From Terriglobales bacterium (GTDB lineage: Bacteria; Acidobacteriota; Terriglobia; Terriglobales; Acidobacteriaceae), in assembly GCA_035651655.1 (NCBI GenBank), contig DASRFG010000002.1, positions 124,001-188,000 of the forward strand: a stretch of DNA of 64,000 nt, given 5' to 3'. Below the pieces are notes generated by a model, which saw only the letters and a list, made by a program, of their open reading frames with translations, did no database searches and was not told the origin of the DNA. Below are positions 50,599 to 59,363 of the stretch, one piece after another. A program made the position numbers and the translations under genes. Positions within the stretch are counted from its first letter, which is position 1, and every line of letters starts with the position of its first letter.

Positions 50599-50659
50599 AG
50601 AACTACAGGCGATCATTCGACCAATTGAAATGAATTTTGGGAGGGTCGCTAAGGGCCTT

Positions 50660-50992
50660 CTAGATTTCGGGCAGGACATCGAAGCGCTTAATTACTGCCG
50701 CGACGCCAAAATTTCCGTCTTTGGCGTTTTCTTCCACCCGCACCACTGAAGCTTGGCAACATACCCATCTCTTCTGCGCAAAGGTGATTTCCGGTGGAAG
50801 GACCAAAACCAATTCCATTTCGCTGCCCGCCTGCATTCGGGAGTTGGTGTAAACGAACACTCCCGCAGTGCTCAAGTCGCGCGTCTGGGTGGATTCCTCG
50901 ATGGTCCCGTCTTCGGTTTTTACCGACACCGGGAGCTTCACCGGAAAGCGCTGTTTCGCGCGCCGCTCAGATTTAGTTTCTTTGGTCGCCAT
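50660..50992 (-). CDS. PilZ-domain protein
   Basis: 110 residues forming a single PilZ domain. Cyclic-di-GMP binding motifs are present: RRAKQR (R-x-x-x-R) near residue 10 and DLSTAGVFVYT (D-x-S-x-x-G) near residue 39. MELVLVLPPEITF and CCQASVVRVEE fit the barrel. A single-domain PilZ protein probably acts as a c-di-GMP adaptor on a partner protein; no partner is adjacent. Confidence 0.88.
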   Translation of the reverse strand: MATKETKSERRAKQRFPVKLPVSVKTEDGTIEESTQTRDLSTAGVFVYTNSRMQAGSEMELVLVLPPEITFAQKRWVCCQASVVRVEENAKDGNFGVAAVIKRFDVLPEI

Positions 50993-51154
50993 AGCTAGCT
51001 CGCGCGTTGATTGAAGGGAATTCGCGGAATTGTACCCTAAAGCTCCTGTGTGGAAATGGGTAGAAACAAATTTTCCGATGCGTGGCCCCCGGGGACAATT
51101 ATGCAGCGAAAACAGGGCTCCTTCTCGCCCTTCAAGTCAGCTTGGCGGTCGCGC

Positions 51155-52693
51155 TTAGTGAGAGTCCGCTGCCGCCGGCGGATTTGCCGCGAGTCTCTCG
51201 CGCGCTGCCGGAACCACCACTGCCTGATCAATGGTGGGTAAGTTCATGGTGGTCAGCTTCTTGTATTGTTCGTTGGCCTCGGCCATCGCGCCGGTGCGAG
51301 CATAGGCTTCAGCCAGTAGCTTCATGCTGAAAGCGTTCTCGTGGTCCTCTTCGAGGTGCGGGATAGCGGCAAAATAGCTCTCCTGCATCATGAGCACCGC
51401 GCCCACGGCTGCGTGATAGGCATGAGATATCTGGCGACTCCCGCTGGAGCTCTCCAAGGCTTGCAACTCTTCGAGGGCCTTGTTCGCGGTCTCGTTATCT
51501 CCAGCACGGGAAGCGCGGATTGCGCGCCAGCGCAGCACGCGGGCGCGTTCTTCATCGAGATCGGACTTGAGGAGGTTGGGGTTGGAAACCAGGATTTCCT
51601 CTGCCGTCTTAAGGTGGTTTAAAGCTACCGCATCGTCCGGTTGGTAGATAGCCATCATCCGGTGAATCTGGGCCTCGTGCAAGCCTAATTGTGCTCCGTG
51701 AGCTTCAGCCGCAACGGCCAAGAAGGCTGAATCCGCTTTCCCATACTTCTTTTCCCTCACCCACGTCATCGCGGACTGCATACCTAATTCAACGCGGTCC
51801 GATGCGCTGGTTGCCTGGTCAATGCCCTTGGCGTATTCGGCCCGTGCTCGCTCGCCGTCTCCCATCAGGGCGTACGTATCCGCCACCCCGAGCTGAGCGA
51901 ACAGCGGGTCAATCTTAAGCGCAGCATTGTAGTGCTGAAGAGCGCCCGCAAAATCCCCCGACATCCGAAGGATTTCGCCGTATGAATCATTGGGATTAGG
52001 CTCATGGGGCAACACAGCCACATACGTTTCCATAACATCGAAGGCCTTCTTGTATTCGCGCGTCGAGGCGTAGGCGTATCCAAGATTGTTCAATGCGGGA
52101 GGAAAGCCAGGATCTACGGCCAGGGCACGTTCCATCATCTTGCGGCATTGATCGTAGCTTTCCTGCAGGATGAGCCAATTTCCCACGATATAGATAAGGT
52201 GCTTGTCCCGCGGGTACTTCGCTACGACGTCATTCATGGCCTGGATGCCGGCCACGTAGTTGTTCTCCCGCACGCCTGCGACCCATCGGATGAACAACCG
52301 CTCGCCCGCCGTGACCTGGCGTGTCAAAGCCTTGGCCTGCTTGAGCTCCCTATTCTGCTCCGCAGGGTCCTTGCTGACCAGCGCGATTTCAATGTGCGCT
52401 AGCGCAAATTTTGGATCAAGTTTCGTGGCCTTTCGCCAGTTCTCGAGCGCTTTATCTGTTTTCAGGTTCTCGAAGTCGGCGCGCCCCGCCTCAAAAAGCT
52501 TGCGGGCTTTCATTGAACTGGTGGTGATGGGCAATGTAGTGGAGCGCTTGCGCCTCTTTTCCTGAAGTTCTCGAACCTTATCAATGGGCTTCTTCCAGTC
52601 GACTTTTTTAAGCGGCTTCTTCCAGTCGACCGCTTGGGCGGAAGCACTGACAGTAAGAGACAGGATCAGCAAAATTCTGACGGAACGGCGCAT
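51155..52693 (-). CDS. Exported TPR-repeat protein
   Basis: 512 residues with a signal peptide (SVRILLILSLTVSASAQA). Directly after it the phrase VDWKKP occurs twice, encoded by a short direct repeat near 52590-52632. The rest is helical, with recognisable TPR units such as ALAVDPGFPPALNNLGYAYA, KKAFDVMETYVAVLPHEPNP and AGALQHYNAALKIDPLFAQL. TPRs mediate protein contacts; function unknown. Upstream DNA carries palindromes that may be control sites. Confidence 0.8.
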   Translation of the reverse strand: MRRSVRILLILSLTVSASAQAVDWKKPLKKVDWKKPIDKVRELQEKRRKRSTTLPITTSSMKARKLFEAGRADFENLKTDKALENWRKATKLDPKFALAHIEIALVSKDPAEQNRELKQAKALTRQVTAGERLFIRWVAGVRENNYVAGIQAMNDVVAKYPRDKHLIYIVGNWLILQESYDQCRKMMERALAVDPGFPPALNNLGYAYASTREYKKAFDVMETYVAVLPHEPNPNDSYGEILRMSGDFAGALQHYNAALKIDPLFAQLGVADTYALMGDGERARAEYAKGIDQATSASDRVELGMQSAMTWVREKKYGKADSAFLAVAAEAHGAQLGLHEAQIHRMMAIYQPDDAVALNHLKTAEEILVSNPNLLKSDLDEERARVLRWRAIRASRAGDNETANKALEELQALESSSGSRQISHAYHAAVGAVLMMQESYFAAIPHLEEDHENAFSMKLLAEAYARTGAMAEANEQYKKLTTMNLPTIDQAVVVPAARERLAANPPAAADSH

Positions 52694-52779
52694 GTTCTTT
52701 TGTTCTCTGGAAATAGAGTGTTACTTCCGGGAGCGTAACATTCTGGATGGCGGTCGCCAACGTTACTTAACGGGTACGT

Positions 52780-52793
52780 TAGTACAAGTACTA
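52780..52793. promoter_or_regulatory. Palindrome TAGTAC-AA-GTACTA upstream of the TPR gene
   Basis: Six-base perfect arms around AA, 87 bases before the start of the minus-strand TPR gene. Nearby, GTAAC (about 52736) and GTTAC (about 52762) form another inverted pair and AACG/CGTT recurs several times between 52736 and 52779. It looks like a binding site for a dimeric regulator. No regulator is assigned. Confidence 0.35.
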
Positions 52794-52961
52794 TGGGAAC
52801 GGCGCGAGGCTGTTCTTGTGCAGGTAGATAGCTCCCGCCTCAACTGCCTGGTTCGGGGTGGCCGAGCGACGCATCAAATCAGCCGCTGCCCGCATCTCAA
52901 TAGGCAGGTCAGCCCGGACAAGGGGTAAGCCAAAAGGGGCAAGCCAAGCGGAGATTGAGCA

Positions 52962-53303
52962 ATGGTTCAATGTTACGCATTTGATGATCGAACCGAAGCA
53001 CTCTTATCGCAACATGGAACCACTCCCGTCAAACGGGCTTCAGCCTCGTCAACCGAGGCAATACTGGAGGCTGTTCTACAGAGCGAGGCGGGAAATGCAA
53101 TCGTGCTGCTTCCTTCCGGCAAACCAGGAAGGGTGATGTTAGCGAGATTTGACTCCAGGCTGCCAGGCACGGCGACACTGAACCCGGCATCTTTCACTCC
53201 CGAAAGATCAAACCCATCCACCGCTAGCGGTTTTCTTGGCCTGAGCGACGAGTTCTACGAACCCGAACCCCCAAAAAAGTGGTGGCAGAAAATTCTCGAT
53301 TGA
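52962..53303 (+). CDS. Hypothetical protein
   Basis: 113 residues starting MVQCYAFDDRTEALLSQHGT, with GGAG about nine bases upstream. No signal peptide or membrane segment. The centre is hydrophobic beta-like (AGNAIVLLPSGKPGRVMLAR) and the end is Pro and Trp/Lys-rich (EPEPPKKWWQKILD). No family recognised. Convergent with the following gene, 21 bases apart. Confidence 0.45.
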   Translation: MVQCYAFDDRTEALLSQHGTTPVKRASASSTEAILEAVLQSEAGNAIVLLPSGKPGRVMLARFDSRLPGTATLNPASFTPERSNPSTASGFLGLSDEFYEPEPPKKWWQKILD

Positions 53304-53324
53304 TAACCTGCAGAAAACAGCTAT

Positions 53325-55004
53325 TTAGAAGGTAAAGGCAACTCCGCCGCGCAGCGAGCGAGGAGCCTGGACGAGGTATAAGGTGTGACCGTCCTGTCCA
53401 AACACGGGCACATATCCTTCTGCGAGCAAGTTGCGGATTTCCAGCAATGCCTCCATGTGCCCTGAGTTAAAGATCGTCCCGGGAATGGGCTGACGTATGA
53501 AGATGCTCCAGTAAGGATCAGCCTGGCCCGCCGACGTATTAAACAGATCTACCGGCGTAAGCGCCTCACCGCTGGTCCATTTGTATGAAGTTATCCAGCG
53601 CGTCTTGCTAAGGGGAGCGGTGCCGCTCACCTTGGTAGTAACGGCATGGCGTCCCTCGGTATGCAGGGCGGTGGGCAGCGAATGCCACTGGCTCCCAGGA
53701 GCCGCAGACAAGACGCTGCCGTACGCGTAATCCAATGTACCGGTTATCCCCGAGGCGAGCTGCCGTTGCGCCACCAGACGCACTCCAGTGCTCCTCAGTT
53801 CTCTGCCCTTATAAGTGAAGGTCTGGGCATATACATCGGGCAGTACGTCTTCCAACTCAGCATTAGGATTGCCAATCCCGGTCAAGGCGGTGTTCAAGAT
53901 ACGGTCGGCAAAAACGGCTGCTTGCAAATTGGTCTCGCGGGAGCGATGAGAGATAGAAAGCTCATGGTGGTGGGCCCGCTCCAACGCAGGACTTCCGCCC
54001 GTGACTGAAACTCGCGGGCCAGATTCACTTAAGTCCGCTGGCGCAGAATCGAACCCCTTTTCCATGCGGGTATTGGGCTCGGTGGTGGCGTAGCGATATT
54101 CCAAAACCGTATTGGGTGAAAGATGCAGGTCGGCGGAGCCGAAGGGATGGGCAGCGCTTACACGTCCCATGAACTGGATGGTCTGCAGCTCGCTCCCGAA
54201 GTCCAGATCCAATACGTCTCCCAGCGTAAAGCCATCGGAAACCGATAAAGTCAAAGCCTGGAGCGCCGTATCGTGCAGCCCCGCGTCAGGCGCCGCGAGG
54301 CGGCGCATGGTGAACGACACCTGAGGCCGGGAACCAGTCGCCATTTGGTGCGAATAACTGGCCCTCCATACCGTTGTCGGTGAACCGACCCCATAGCCCA
54401 CGTTGCCATTGAAGGAAAGTTTGCCGTCGCTAAAAAGCGAGTGTTCCAGTGAAAAGACGGTTCGACCCGCATTGAAGCCGTCCGCACCGGACCCCGCAAC
54501 AAACGCCACACGGGCCTTCAGGTCGGCGTCGTTAACTTTTTCCGAAACCACCGTTAAGGGGCCGTTATCCAAAACCCGCAAGATGGGCCGGTTTGCCGCT
54601 GAACGCAGCGTCCATTTCCAGTCGTCTTCCTGAGTCGGCCCTGGGCGCAGCGGCAATGTCTGCATCGCTTCGAAAATCGTGTTGAGGGTCACATTGACAA
54701 CGCGGTTGGCCCCTGCCCGAAGACTTATATTTTCCCGTAACGAAGGCAGGAACGAGGGGGCTTTCACCTTGACGTGGTAAACACCAGGATTCAGTTGACC
54801 TGCGGAGTAAAATCCATTGTCGTCGGTAAAAACTGTGAGGACGTTCGCAGCAGTCGCACCCAATACCTGAACGATCGCGCCCAACTGGGCGGTTCCCTGA
54901 GAGTCGCGCACGTAACCGGAAATCGTAGCAGTCCTGGCCGTAGCGCCTGCTGGCACAGCCACCGCCAGCACGATTGCCAACCATCCAAGGTTTATGCTCT
55001 TCAA
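53325..55004 (-). CDS. Carboxypeptidase-regulatory-domain outer membrane-type protein
   Basis: 559 residues. A signal peptide (LGWLAIVLAVAVPAGATAR) is followed by a carboxypeptidase-regulatory-like domain (ATISGYVRDSQGTAQLGAIV, FTDDNGFYSAGQLNPGVYHV; residues 24-110). The remaining 400 residues have the alternating polar/hydrophobic pattern of outer-membrane beta strands and end RSLRGGVAFTF, with a terminal Phe as in barrel proteins. No plug domain was seen and it is much shorter than TonB-dependent receptors, so it may be a smaller barrel. It follows the GWxTD gene by 35 bases on the same strand and is probably co-transcribed. Confidence 0.7.
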   Translation of the reverse strand: MKSINLGWLAIVLAVAVPAGATARTATISGYVRDSQGTAQLGAIVQVLGATAANVLTVFTDDNGFYSAGQLNPGVYHVKVKAPSFLPSLRENISLRAGANRVVNVTLNTIFEAMQTLPLRPGPTQEDDWKWTLRSAANRPILRVLDNGPLTVVSEKVNDADLKARVAFVAGSGADGFNAGRTVFSLEHSLFSDGKLSFNGNVGYGVGSPTTVWRASYSHQMATGSRPQVSFTMRRLAAPDAGLHDTALQALTLSVSDGFTLGDVLDLDFGSELQTIQFMGRVSAAHPFGSADLHLSPNTVLEYRYATTEPNTRMEKGFDSAPADLSESGPRVSVTGGSPALERAHHHELSISHRSRETNLQAAVFADRILNTALTGIGNPNAELEDVLPDVYAQTFTYKGRELRSTGVRLVAQRQLASGITGTLDYAYGSVLSAAPGSQWHSLPTALHTEGRHAVTTKVSGTAPLSKTRWITSYKWTSGEALTPVDLFNTSAGQADPYWSIFIRQPIPGTIFNSGHMEALLEIRNLLAEGYVPVFGQDGHTLYLVQAPRSLRGGVAFTF

Positions 55005-55039
55005 CTCACCACCTCGCGGGGGACGTGAGTATTATCGAA

Positions 55040-56785
55040 CTACTCAACGGCAAAGGTCACCGAGGGGTCGACCGTCTGCTTCAAAACGGCGTCATCCACT
55101 TTAATGTTCAGCCGATACAGGCCAGGTGGAAGCGAGCTGGCCGCCATGCTCTTCTCCAACGTTAGCTGACCGCCTACATTACCCATCTGGTCTGTAGACT
55201 CAACCGTATGGATCACGGCCTTGTTCGTGGCCGCGTTCACCACATTATATTCTACTGTCGCCTTGGGTTTGTGGGTCTGCTGATCTACCCCAAGGTTGTA
55301 TACCTGCATCCAGAAGTTTACTCTTTGGTTACGTTTGAAGGTTGGCGGTTTACCGTCACCGCTGCCCAAACGAGGGCGAACCTTCGTAGAACCAATCACA
55401 AAATTCCCAGTACCCACATTCTTCGCCGGGACCTTTTCCATGGCGTCCGCCAGAATCAGGGTTGAAGTAGCGAGCTTGTCTTCATTGTATTCCGGGACCA
55501 TGATGCCGCGACTCCAGGTACCCACCCGGTCACCATTCACGTCTTTAGCGACAATGTCCAAGCGATAGCGTCCCGGACGCAGAGGCAACGCCTTCCAGTA
55601 AACCTGGACGGCATCCGTGGCCTTGGGCAGCAGTTCAGCTGGAATCCGCGCACTTACTGTATCTTCAAATGTCTGCGCTACTCGGCCGGTCAGCGTGCTG
55701 GCACGTCCAAAAATATTCACCACGCCGGTCGCAACCCCGTCCTTATTCTGAAATGTGATGTCCTTGTTCTTCATCTGGATGGTCACCGGCACCAGCACGG
55801 TATCCGAAGTGACTTTGATGAAATCGGTTTGCACATCAAAGGGCATCAAGTTAACGCTGATTTTGTGGGAAACGACCTCTGCCAGATCTTTGAACTTCAC
55901 CACCGGCGCGCGATTCAGTTTGGCGTATTGCTCGAGCACATCAAACTGCTTGGATTGGTTACTCGAGGCGAAGGGACCCCCGTTGTTCAATCCGAAGGGA
56001 TTGTTCGCAACCCGCTGCGATTTGTTCGCCAGACCCATTTGCTCATAGAAGGTCAGGCCGGCATTGGGCGTATACAAGAGCGCATCTTTCTCGTTCTTGT
56101 TCATCGTCATGTGGTAGTCGCCGCACATGCAGGGATCAACAAATTCGATGATGACTTCCTGCCCCACGCCCTCGAGATAACGATAACGCCAATCTTCAAA
56201 CGGGAAAGTTGAAGTCGTTCCCCCGCCTTCTTCCATTGGCCGATCGTAGCTTCCGCCAGAGGGATGCGACTCAATTTCGTCAGGCGGACCGTACATGATG
56301 TACATGCGACCGCGGTCCGTTTTCCAGCCAGGAATGCCCGCTGCGAAATGCTCATTGGCATACGCAATGCGGCGGTAGTGCTCTTCCTTGTATTCGTTTT
56401 CCACACTGTCAGGGTTCGGGCTACGGCGAAGCCAAAAGGTTTCGATGAACTGGTCGCGCTCCTCGTCGTTGCTCAGCTTGCGGAATGCCTCGCGCTCCTC
56501 GTCCGTGATGATCCAGCGAACATCTTCGTCCAGCCACTTCTTGTAGGTCTTGCTTAGCTCCTGCCGAAGAGCTTTTTCGTTCTTTTTGCGCTGCTGGTCA
56601 CTAAGAGGGCGCTTCAGCGGATCGCCCTGCTGGTCCTTTGCGGTAGGTTGGTCCTGAGAGGCACCTGGATCAGATTGCTTCCCTGAGGCAGGCTTTACCT
56701 CTTGAGCAACAGCAAAACTGCTTAACCACAAACCGGTAATGATTGACCCGGAGATAAGAACACGCCGAAAAACATCAACCGACAT
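55040..56785 (-). CDS. GWxTD-domain exported protein
   Basis: About 581 residues from the ATG at 56785 (MSVDVFRRVLISGSIITGLW), which gives a signal peptide; the frame is open to 56872. After a charged linker comes the GWxTD domain: YKKWLDEDVRWIITDEEREA, RDQFIETFWLRRSPNPDS, and PGWKTDRGRMYIMYGPPDEI containing G-W-x-T-D, about residues 75-200. The C-terminal part is beta-rich and extracytoplasmic. The family is common in Acidobacteria and Bacteroidetes but has no established function to my knowledge. Confidence 0.85.
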   Translation of the reverse strand: MSVDVFRRVLISGSIITGLWLSSFAVAQEVKPASGKQSDPGASQDQPTAKDQQGDPLKRPLSDQQRKKNEKALRQELSKTYKKWLDEDVRWIITDEEREAFRKLSNDEERDQFIETFWLRRSPNPDSVENEYKEEHYRRIAYANEHFAAGIPGWKTDRGRMYIMYGPPDEIESHPSGGSYDRPMEEGGGTTSTFPFEDWRYRYLEGVGQEVIIEFVDPCMCGDYHMTMNKNEKDALLYTPNAGLTFYEQMGLANKSQRVANNPFGLNNGGPFASSNQSKQFDVLEQYAKLNRAPVVKFKDLAEVVSHKISVNLMPFDVQTDFIKVTSDTVLVPVTIQMKNKDITFQNKDGVATGVVNIFGRASTLTGRVAQTFEDTVSARIPAELLPKATDAVQVYWKALPLRPGRYRLDIVAKDVNGDRVGTWSRGIMVPEYNEDKLATSTLILADAMEKVPAKNVGTGNFVIGSTKVRPRLGSGDGKPPTFKRNQRVNFWMQVYNLGVDQQTHKPKATVEYNVVNAATNKAVIHTVESTDQMGNVGGQLTLEKSMAASSLPPGLYRLNIKVDDAVLKQTVDPSVTFAVE

Positions 56786-57115
56786 GTAAGGGACACTCCC
56801 GCAGAGACTTCCGCTGGTAGCCATTGTAAGTATTTGACCACTGCAAGGCAAGGCTGGGGTACGTCCTTCCATAGCTGGCCGAATGCCCTGAGAACTGGTT
56901 AACGCGGCCTTCTAACCGATGTTTCTTCGGTACCGGAGGGTCCAAAGGTTATAATTCTTCTGCTCTCGAGTTGACGACGTGGGTCCTCCCTGTCCAGAGC
57001 GGGCTGGCGGTTCGCAGGAGTACCTCCTAAAGACTGGCAAACGGAACTTTTCGCACCCTCAGGCCGTAAGTGAAGGTGTGCACCCCGTCCGGTAGGACAG
57101 ACAACAAAGGGTGTA
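56786..57115. other. Intergenic region between divergent GWxTD and membrane fusion protein genes
   Basis: No gene seen in 330 bases. A perfect TATAAT lies at 56950-56955 on the plus strand without a good -35. A short inverted repeat AGGAG-TAC-CTCCT is at 57016-57028. Promoters for both divergent genes are expected here. Confidence 0.4.
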
Positions 57116-58498
57116 ATGAAGACGTGGAAGAAAATTGCGATCGGCATCGGGGCAGCGTTGCTGCTGGCCGCCATGGTTGCGATCGCGATCCACCAAAGCC
57201 GCAAGAATGTAGCTACAGTTCAAAGTGGCAGAGTACAGGTACAGAACCTTGTCTCCATTGTCTCCGGGTCAGGGGAAGTAAAGCCAAAGACCTACGTAAA
57301 TGTCAGCGCGAACGCTTTCGGGAAAATCGTGAAGCTGTACGTCAAAGAAGGCGATCGCGTAAAGAAGGGGCAACTTTTGGCCCAGTTGGAAAATGTGCAG
57401 TCTTCCGCCGACGTAGCCGCCTCGCGCGCGTCGCTCGAAGTGGCGCGTACTGACGCGCAGGCTGCTGATGCCGGATTGAAAACCGATCTCGCCGATCTGA
57501 AGCGGGCCAATGCCGACGCTGAGCGGGCCAAGTTGGACTACGACCGGGCGCAGGGACTCTACAAAGCAGCGCTGATTGCGAAATCAGAATTCGATGCCAA
57601 GAAGAACGCTTGGGAGACATCCGAAGCCGGTGTGGCCCAGGCGCACGCACGGATCGCTCAAGCCAGGGCTCAGCTTGACTCTTCTCAACGCCACATCATC
57701 CAGAATGAAGCCAATCTTCGTCGTGTAGCCGACGTTCTGCAAAAGACCACTTATGCCGCCCCTTTTGACGGAATTGTGACTAACTTGCCGGTCCGCGAGG
57801 GTGAAACTGTGGTCATCGGTATCCAGAACGCACCCGGCAGCACCCTGATGACAATCGCGGACATGTCTGTGATTACCGCCGAACTGAAAGTGGATGAAAC
57901 TGACATTGTGAACGTCAAGCTCGATCAGCCGGCTGAGGTCACGATAGATGCGATTCCGAACCAGACTTTCAAAGCGGTAGTAAGCGAAATCGGCAACAAC
58001 GCAGTCGTACGCTCCACGGGAGTGTCCACTTCGCAGGAGACCATCGCCGGTCAGGAAGCCAAGGATTTCAAGGTGGTGGTTAGGTTGCAGAATCCACCTG
58101 AAAATCTGCGGCCGGGCCTCTCGGCAACCGCGAAAATAACCACTGCTACCCGCAACAATGCCCTCAGCATTCCCATCCAGGCGCTGACGGTGCGACGCAA
58201 GTCTGAGTTGGAAGAAAACAACCAGGGATCGGTGAAAGCTGCTCCTCCTCCCGACACCGCGAATCCAGACGAGAAGAAAGAAATCCAGGGCGTGTTCGTG
58301 ATTCGCAACCGTAAGGCAGTGTTCGTGCCAGTCGAAACTGGCATCAGTGGGACAACCGACATTGAAGTCATCAAGGGATTACAAAAAGGTGACGAGATCG
58401 TTACCGGCAGTTACAAGATCTTGCGCACCTTGCGGAATGGTGCGAGCGTAAAGGTGGACAATTCGGCTCCCAAGAAAGAAGAAGAGGGGTCCACATAA
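57116..58498 (+). CDS. Membrane fusion protein (HlyD/MacA family)
   Basis: 460 residues. One N-terminal membrane anchor (IAIGIGAALLLAAMVAIAIH), a biotinyl/lipoyl-like half (VKKGQLLAQLENVQ), a long coiled-coil hairpin (residues about 95-200: ARTDAQAADAGLKTDLADLK, KSEFDAKKNAWETSEAGVAQ), the second lipoyl half (TYAAPFDGIVTNLPVREGET) and beta-barrel domains. This is the MacA-type adaptor that links an inner-membrane ABC transporter to an outer-membrane channel. The ABC ATPase gene follows 69 bases later. Confidence 0.92.
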   Translation: MKTWKKIAIGIGAALLLAAMVAIAIHQSRKNVATVQSGRVQVQNLVSIVSGSGEVKPKTYVNVSANAFGKIVKLYVKEGDRVKKGQLLAQLENVQSSADVAASRASLEVARTDAQAADAGLKTDLADLKRANADAERAKLDYDRAQGLYKAALIAKSEFDAKKNAWETSEAGVAQAHARIAQARAQLDSSQRHIIQNEANLRRVADVLQKTTYAAPFDGIVTNLPVREGETVVIGIQNAPGSTLMTIADMSVITAELKVDETDIVNVKLDQPAEVTIDAIPNQTFKAVVSEIGNNAVVRSTGVSTSQETIAGQEAKDFKVVVRLQNPPENLRPGLSATAKITTATRNNALSIPIQALTVRRKSELEENNQGSVKAAPPPDTANPDEKKEIQGVFVIRNRKAVFVPVETGISGTTDIEVIKGLQKGDEIVTGSYKILRTLRNGASVKVDNSAPKKEEEGST

Positions 58499-58567
58499 CG
58501 TTTTTGCGGCGCAGCCGTCCAAAACGGCAGTGCCATGAGGCAGTCGGACGGCATTGAGGAGAGCAGC

Positions 58568-59308
58568 ATGGCAACGCAAGTTGCGGGTACGAGCGAACGC
58601 ATAGCAGTGGCGCCCCCAGCTTCCTGCATGATCTGTACTGAGGATCTGTGGAAGACCTACGACATGGGCTCGGAACAGCAGGTACATGCGCTGCGAGGCG
58701 TTAACCTTCGCATCGAGCGCAATGAGTACGTCGCCATCATGGGACCCTCGGGATCGGGCAAATCTACATTGATGAATCTGATCGGCTGCCTGGATACCCC
58801 CTCGCGAGGCAACTATTGGTTGAACGGCCACCTGGTGAGTGAGTTGGACGATGACGAGTTGGCACGCATCCGCAATAAAGAAATCGGCTTTGTTTTTCAG
58901 ACTTTCAACCTGCTGGCGCGCGCTACCGCGCTACACAACGTGGAGCTTCCCCTGATCTATGCAGGCGTGCCCACCGAAGAACGCATTGCGCGTGCCAAGG
59001 CTGCCCTGGCATCCGTGGGAATGGAACCGCGCGTTATGCACAAGCCGAACGAGCTTTCCGGAGGACAACGTCAGCGCGTAGCTGTGGCGCGTGCGCTGGT
59101 GAATAATCCCTCGATTATTCTTGCTGACGAACCTACCGGAAACCTCGACTCCCAGACGGGCAGGGAGATCATGGCTTTGTTCGACCGGCTGCATCAACAG
59201 GGCAACACCATCGTACTTGTCACCCACGAGCACGACATCTCCGAGTACGCGCACCGCGTGATTAACATCAAGGACGGCGTTATCGCCGGCGACGAGAGAA
59301 AAAAGTAA
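58568..59308 (+). CDS. ABC transporter ATPase, MacB/LolD type
   Basis: 246 residues from the ATG at 58568, preceded by GAGGAGAG; an earlier ATG at 58535 is less likely. Walker [21 protein letters not shown]-loop [17 protein letters not shown], signature [20 protein letters not shown], Walker [17 protein letters not shown] and H-loop [14 protein letters not shown] are all present. This ATPase group drives mechanotransmission (MacB) or lipoprotein release (LolD). The permease that should be fused or next is missing; a terminator follows within 20 bases. Confidence 0.93.
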   Translation: MATQVAGTSERIAVAPPASCMICTEDLWKTYDMGSEQQVHALRGVNLRIERNEYVAIMGPSGSGKSTLMNLIGCLDTPSRGNYWLNGHLVSELDDDELARIRNKEIGFVFQTFNLLARATALHNVELPLIYAGVPTEERIARAKAALASVGMEPRVMHKPNELSGGQRQRVAVARALVNNPSIILADEPTGNLDSQTGREIMALFDRLHQQGNTIVLVTHEHDISEYAHRVINIKDGVIAGDERKK

Positions 59309-59319
59309 GGTCCCGCAAG

Positions 59320-59349
59320 TAAAAAGGCCTCCCTGAGGAGGCCTTATTT
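59320..59349. terminator. Bidirectional terminator between the ABC ATPase and PBP genes
   Basis: AAGGCCTCC (59324-59332), CTGA loop, GGAGGCCTT (59337-59345): a perfect 9-bp stem. On the plus strand ATTTAT follows; on the minus strand a run of T follows, from the A-run at 59321-59325. It lies between two converging genes and can serve both. Confidence 0.9.
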
Positions 59350-59363
59350 ATCAATTGAGAAAT

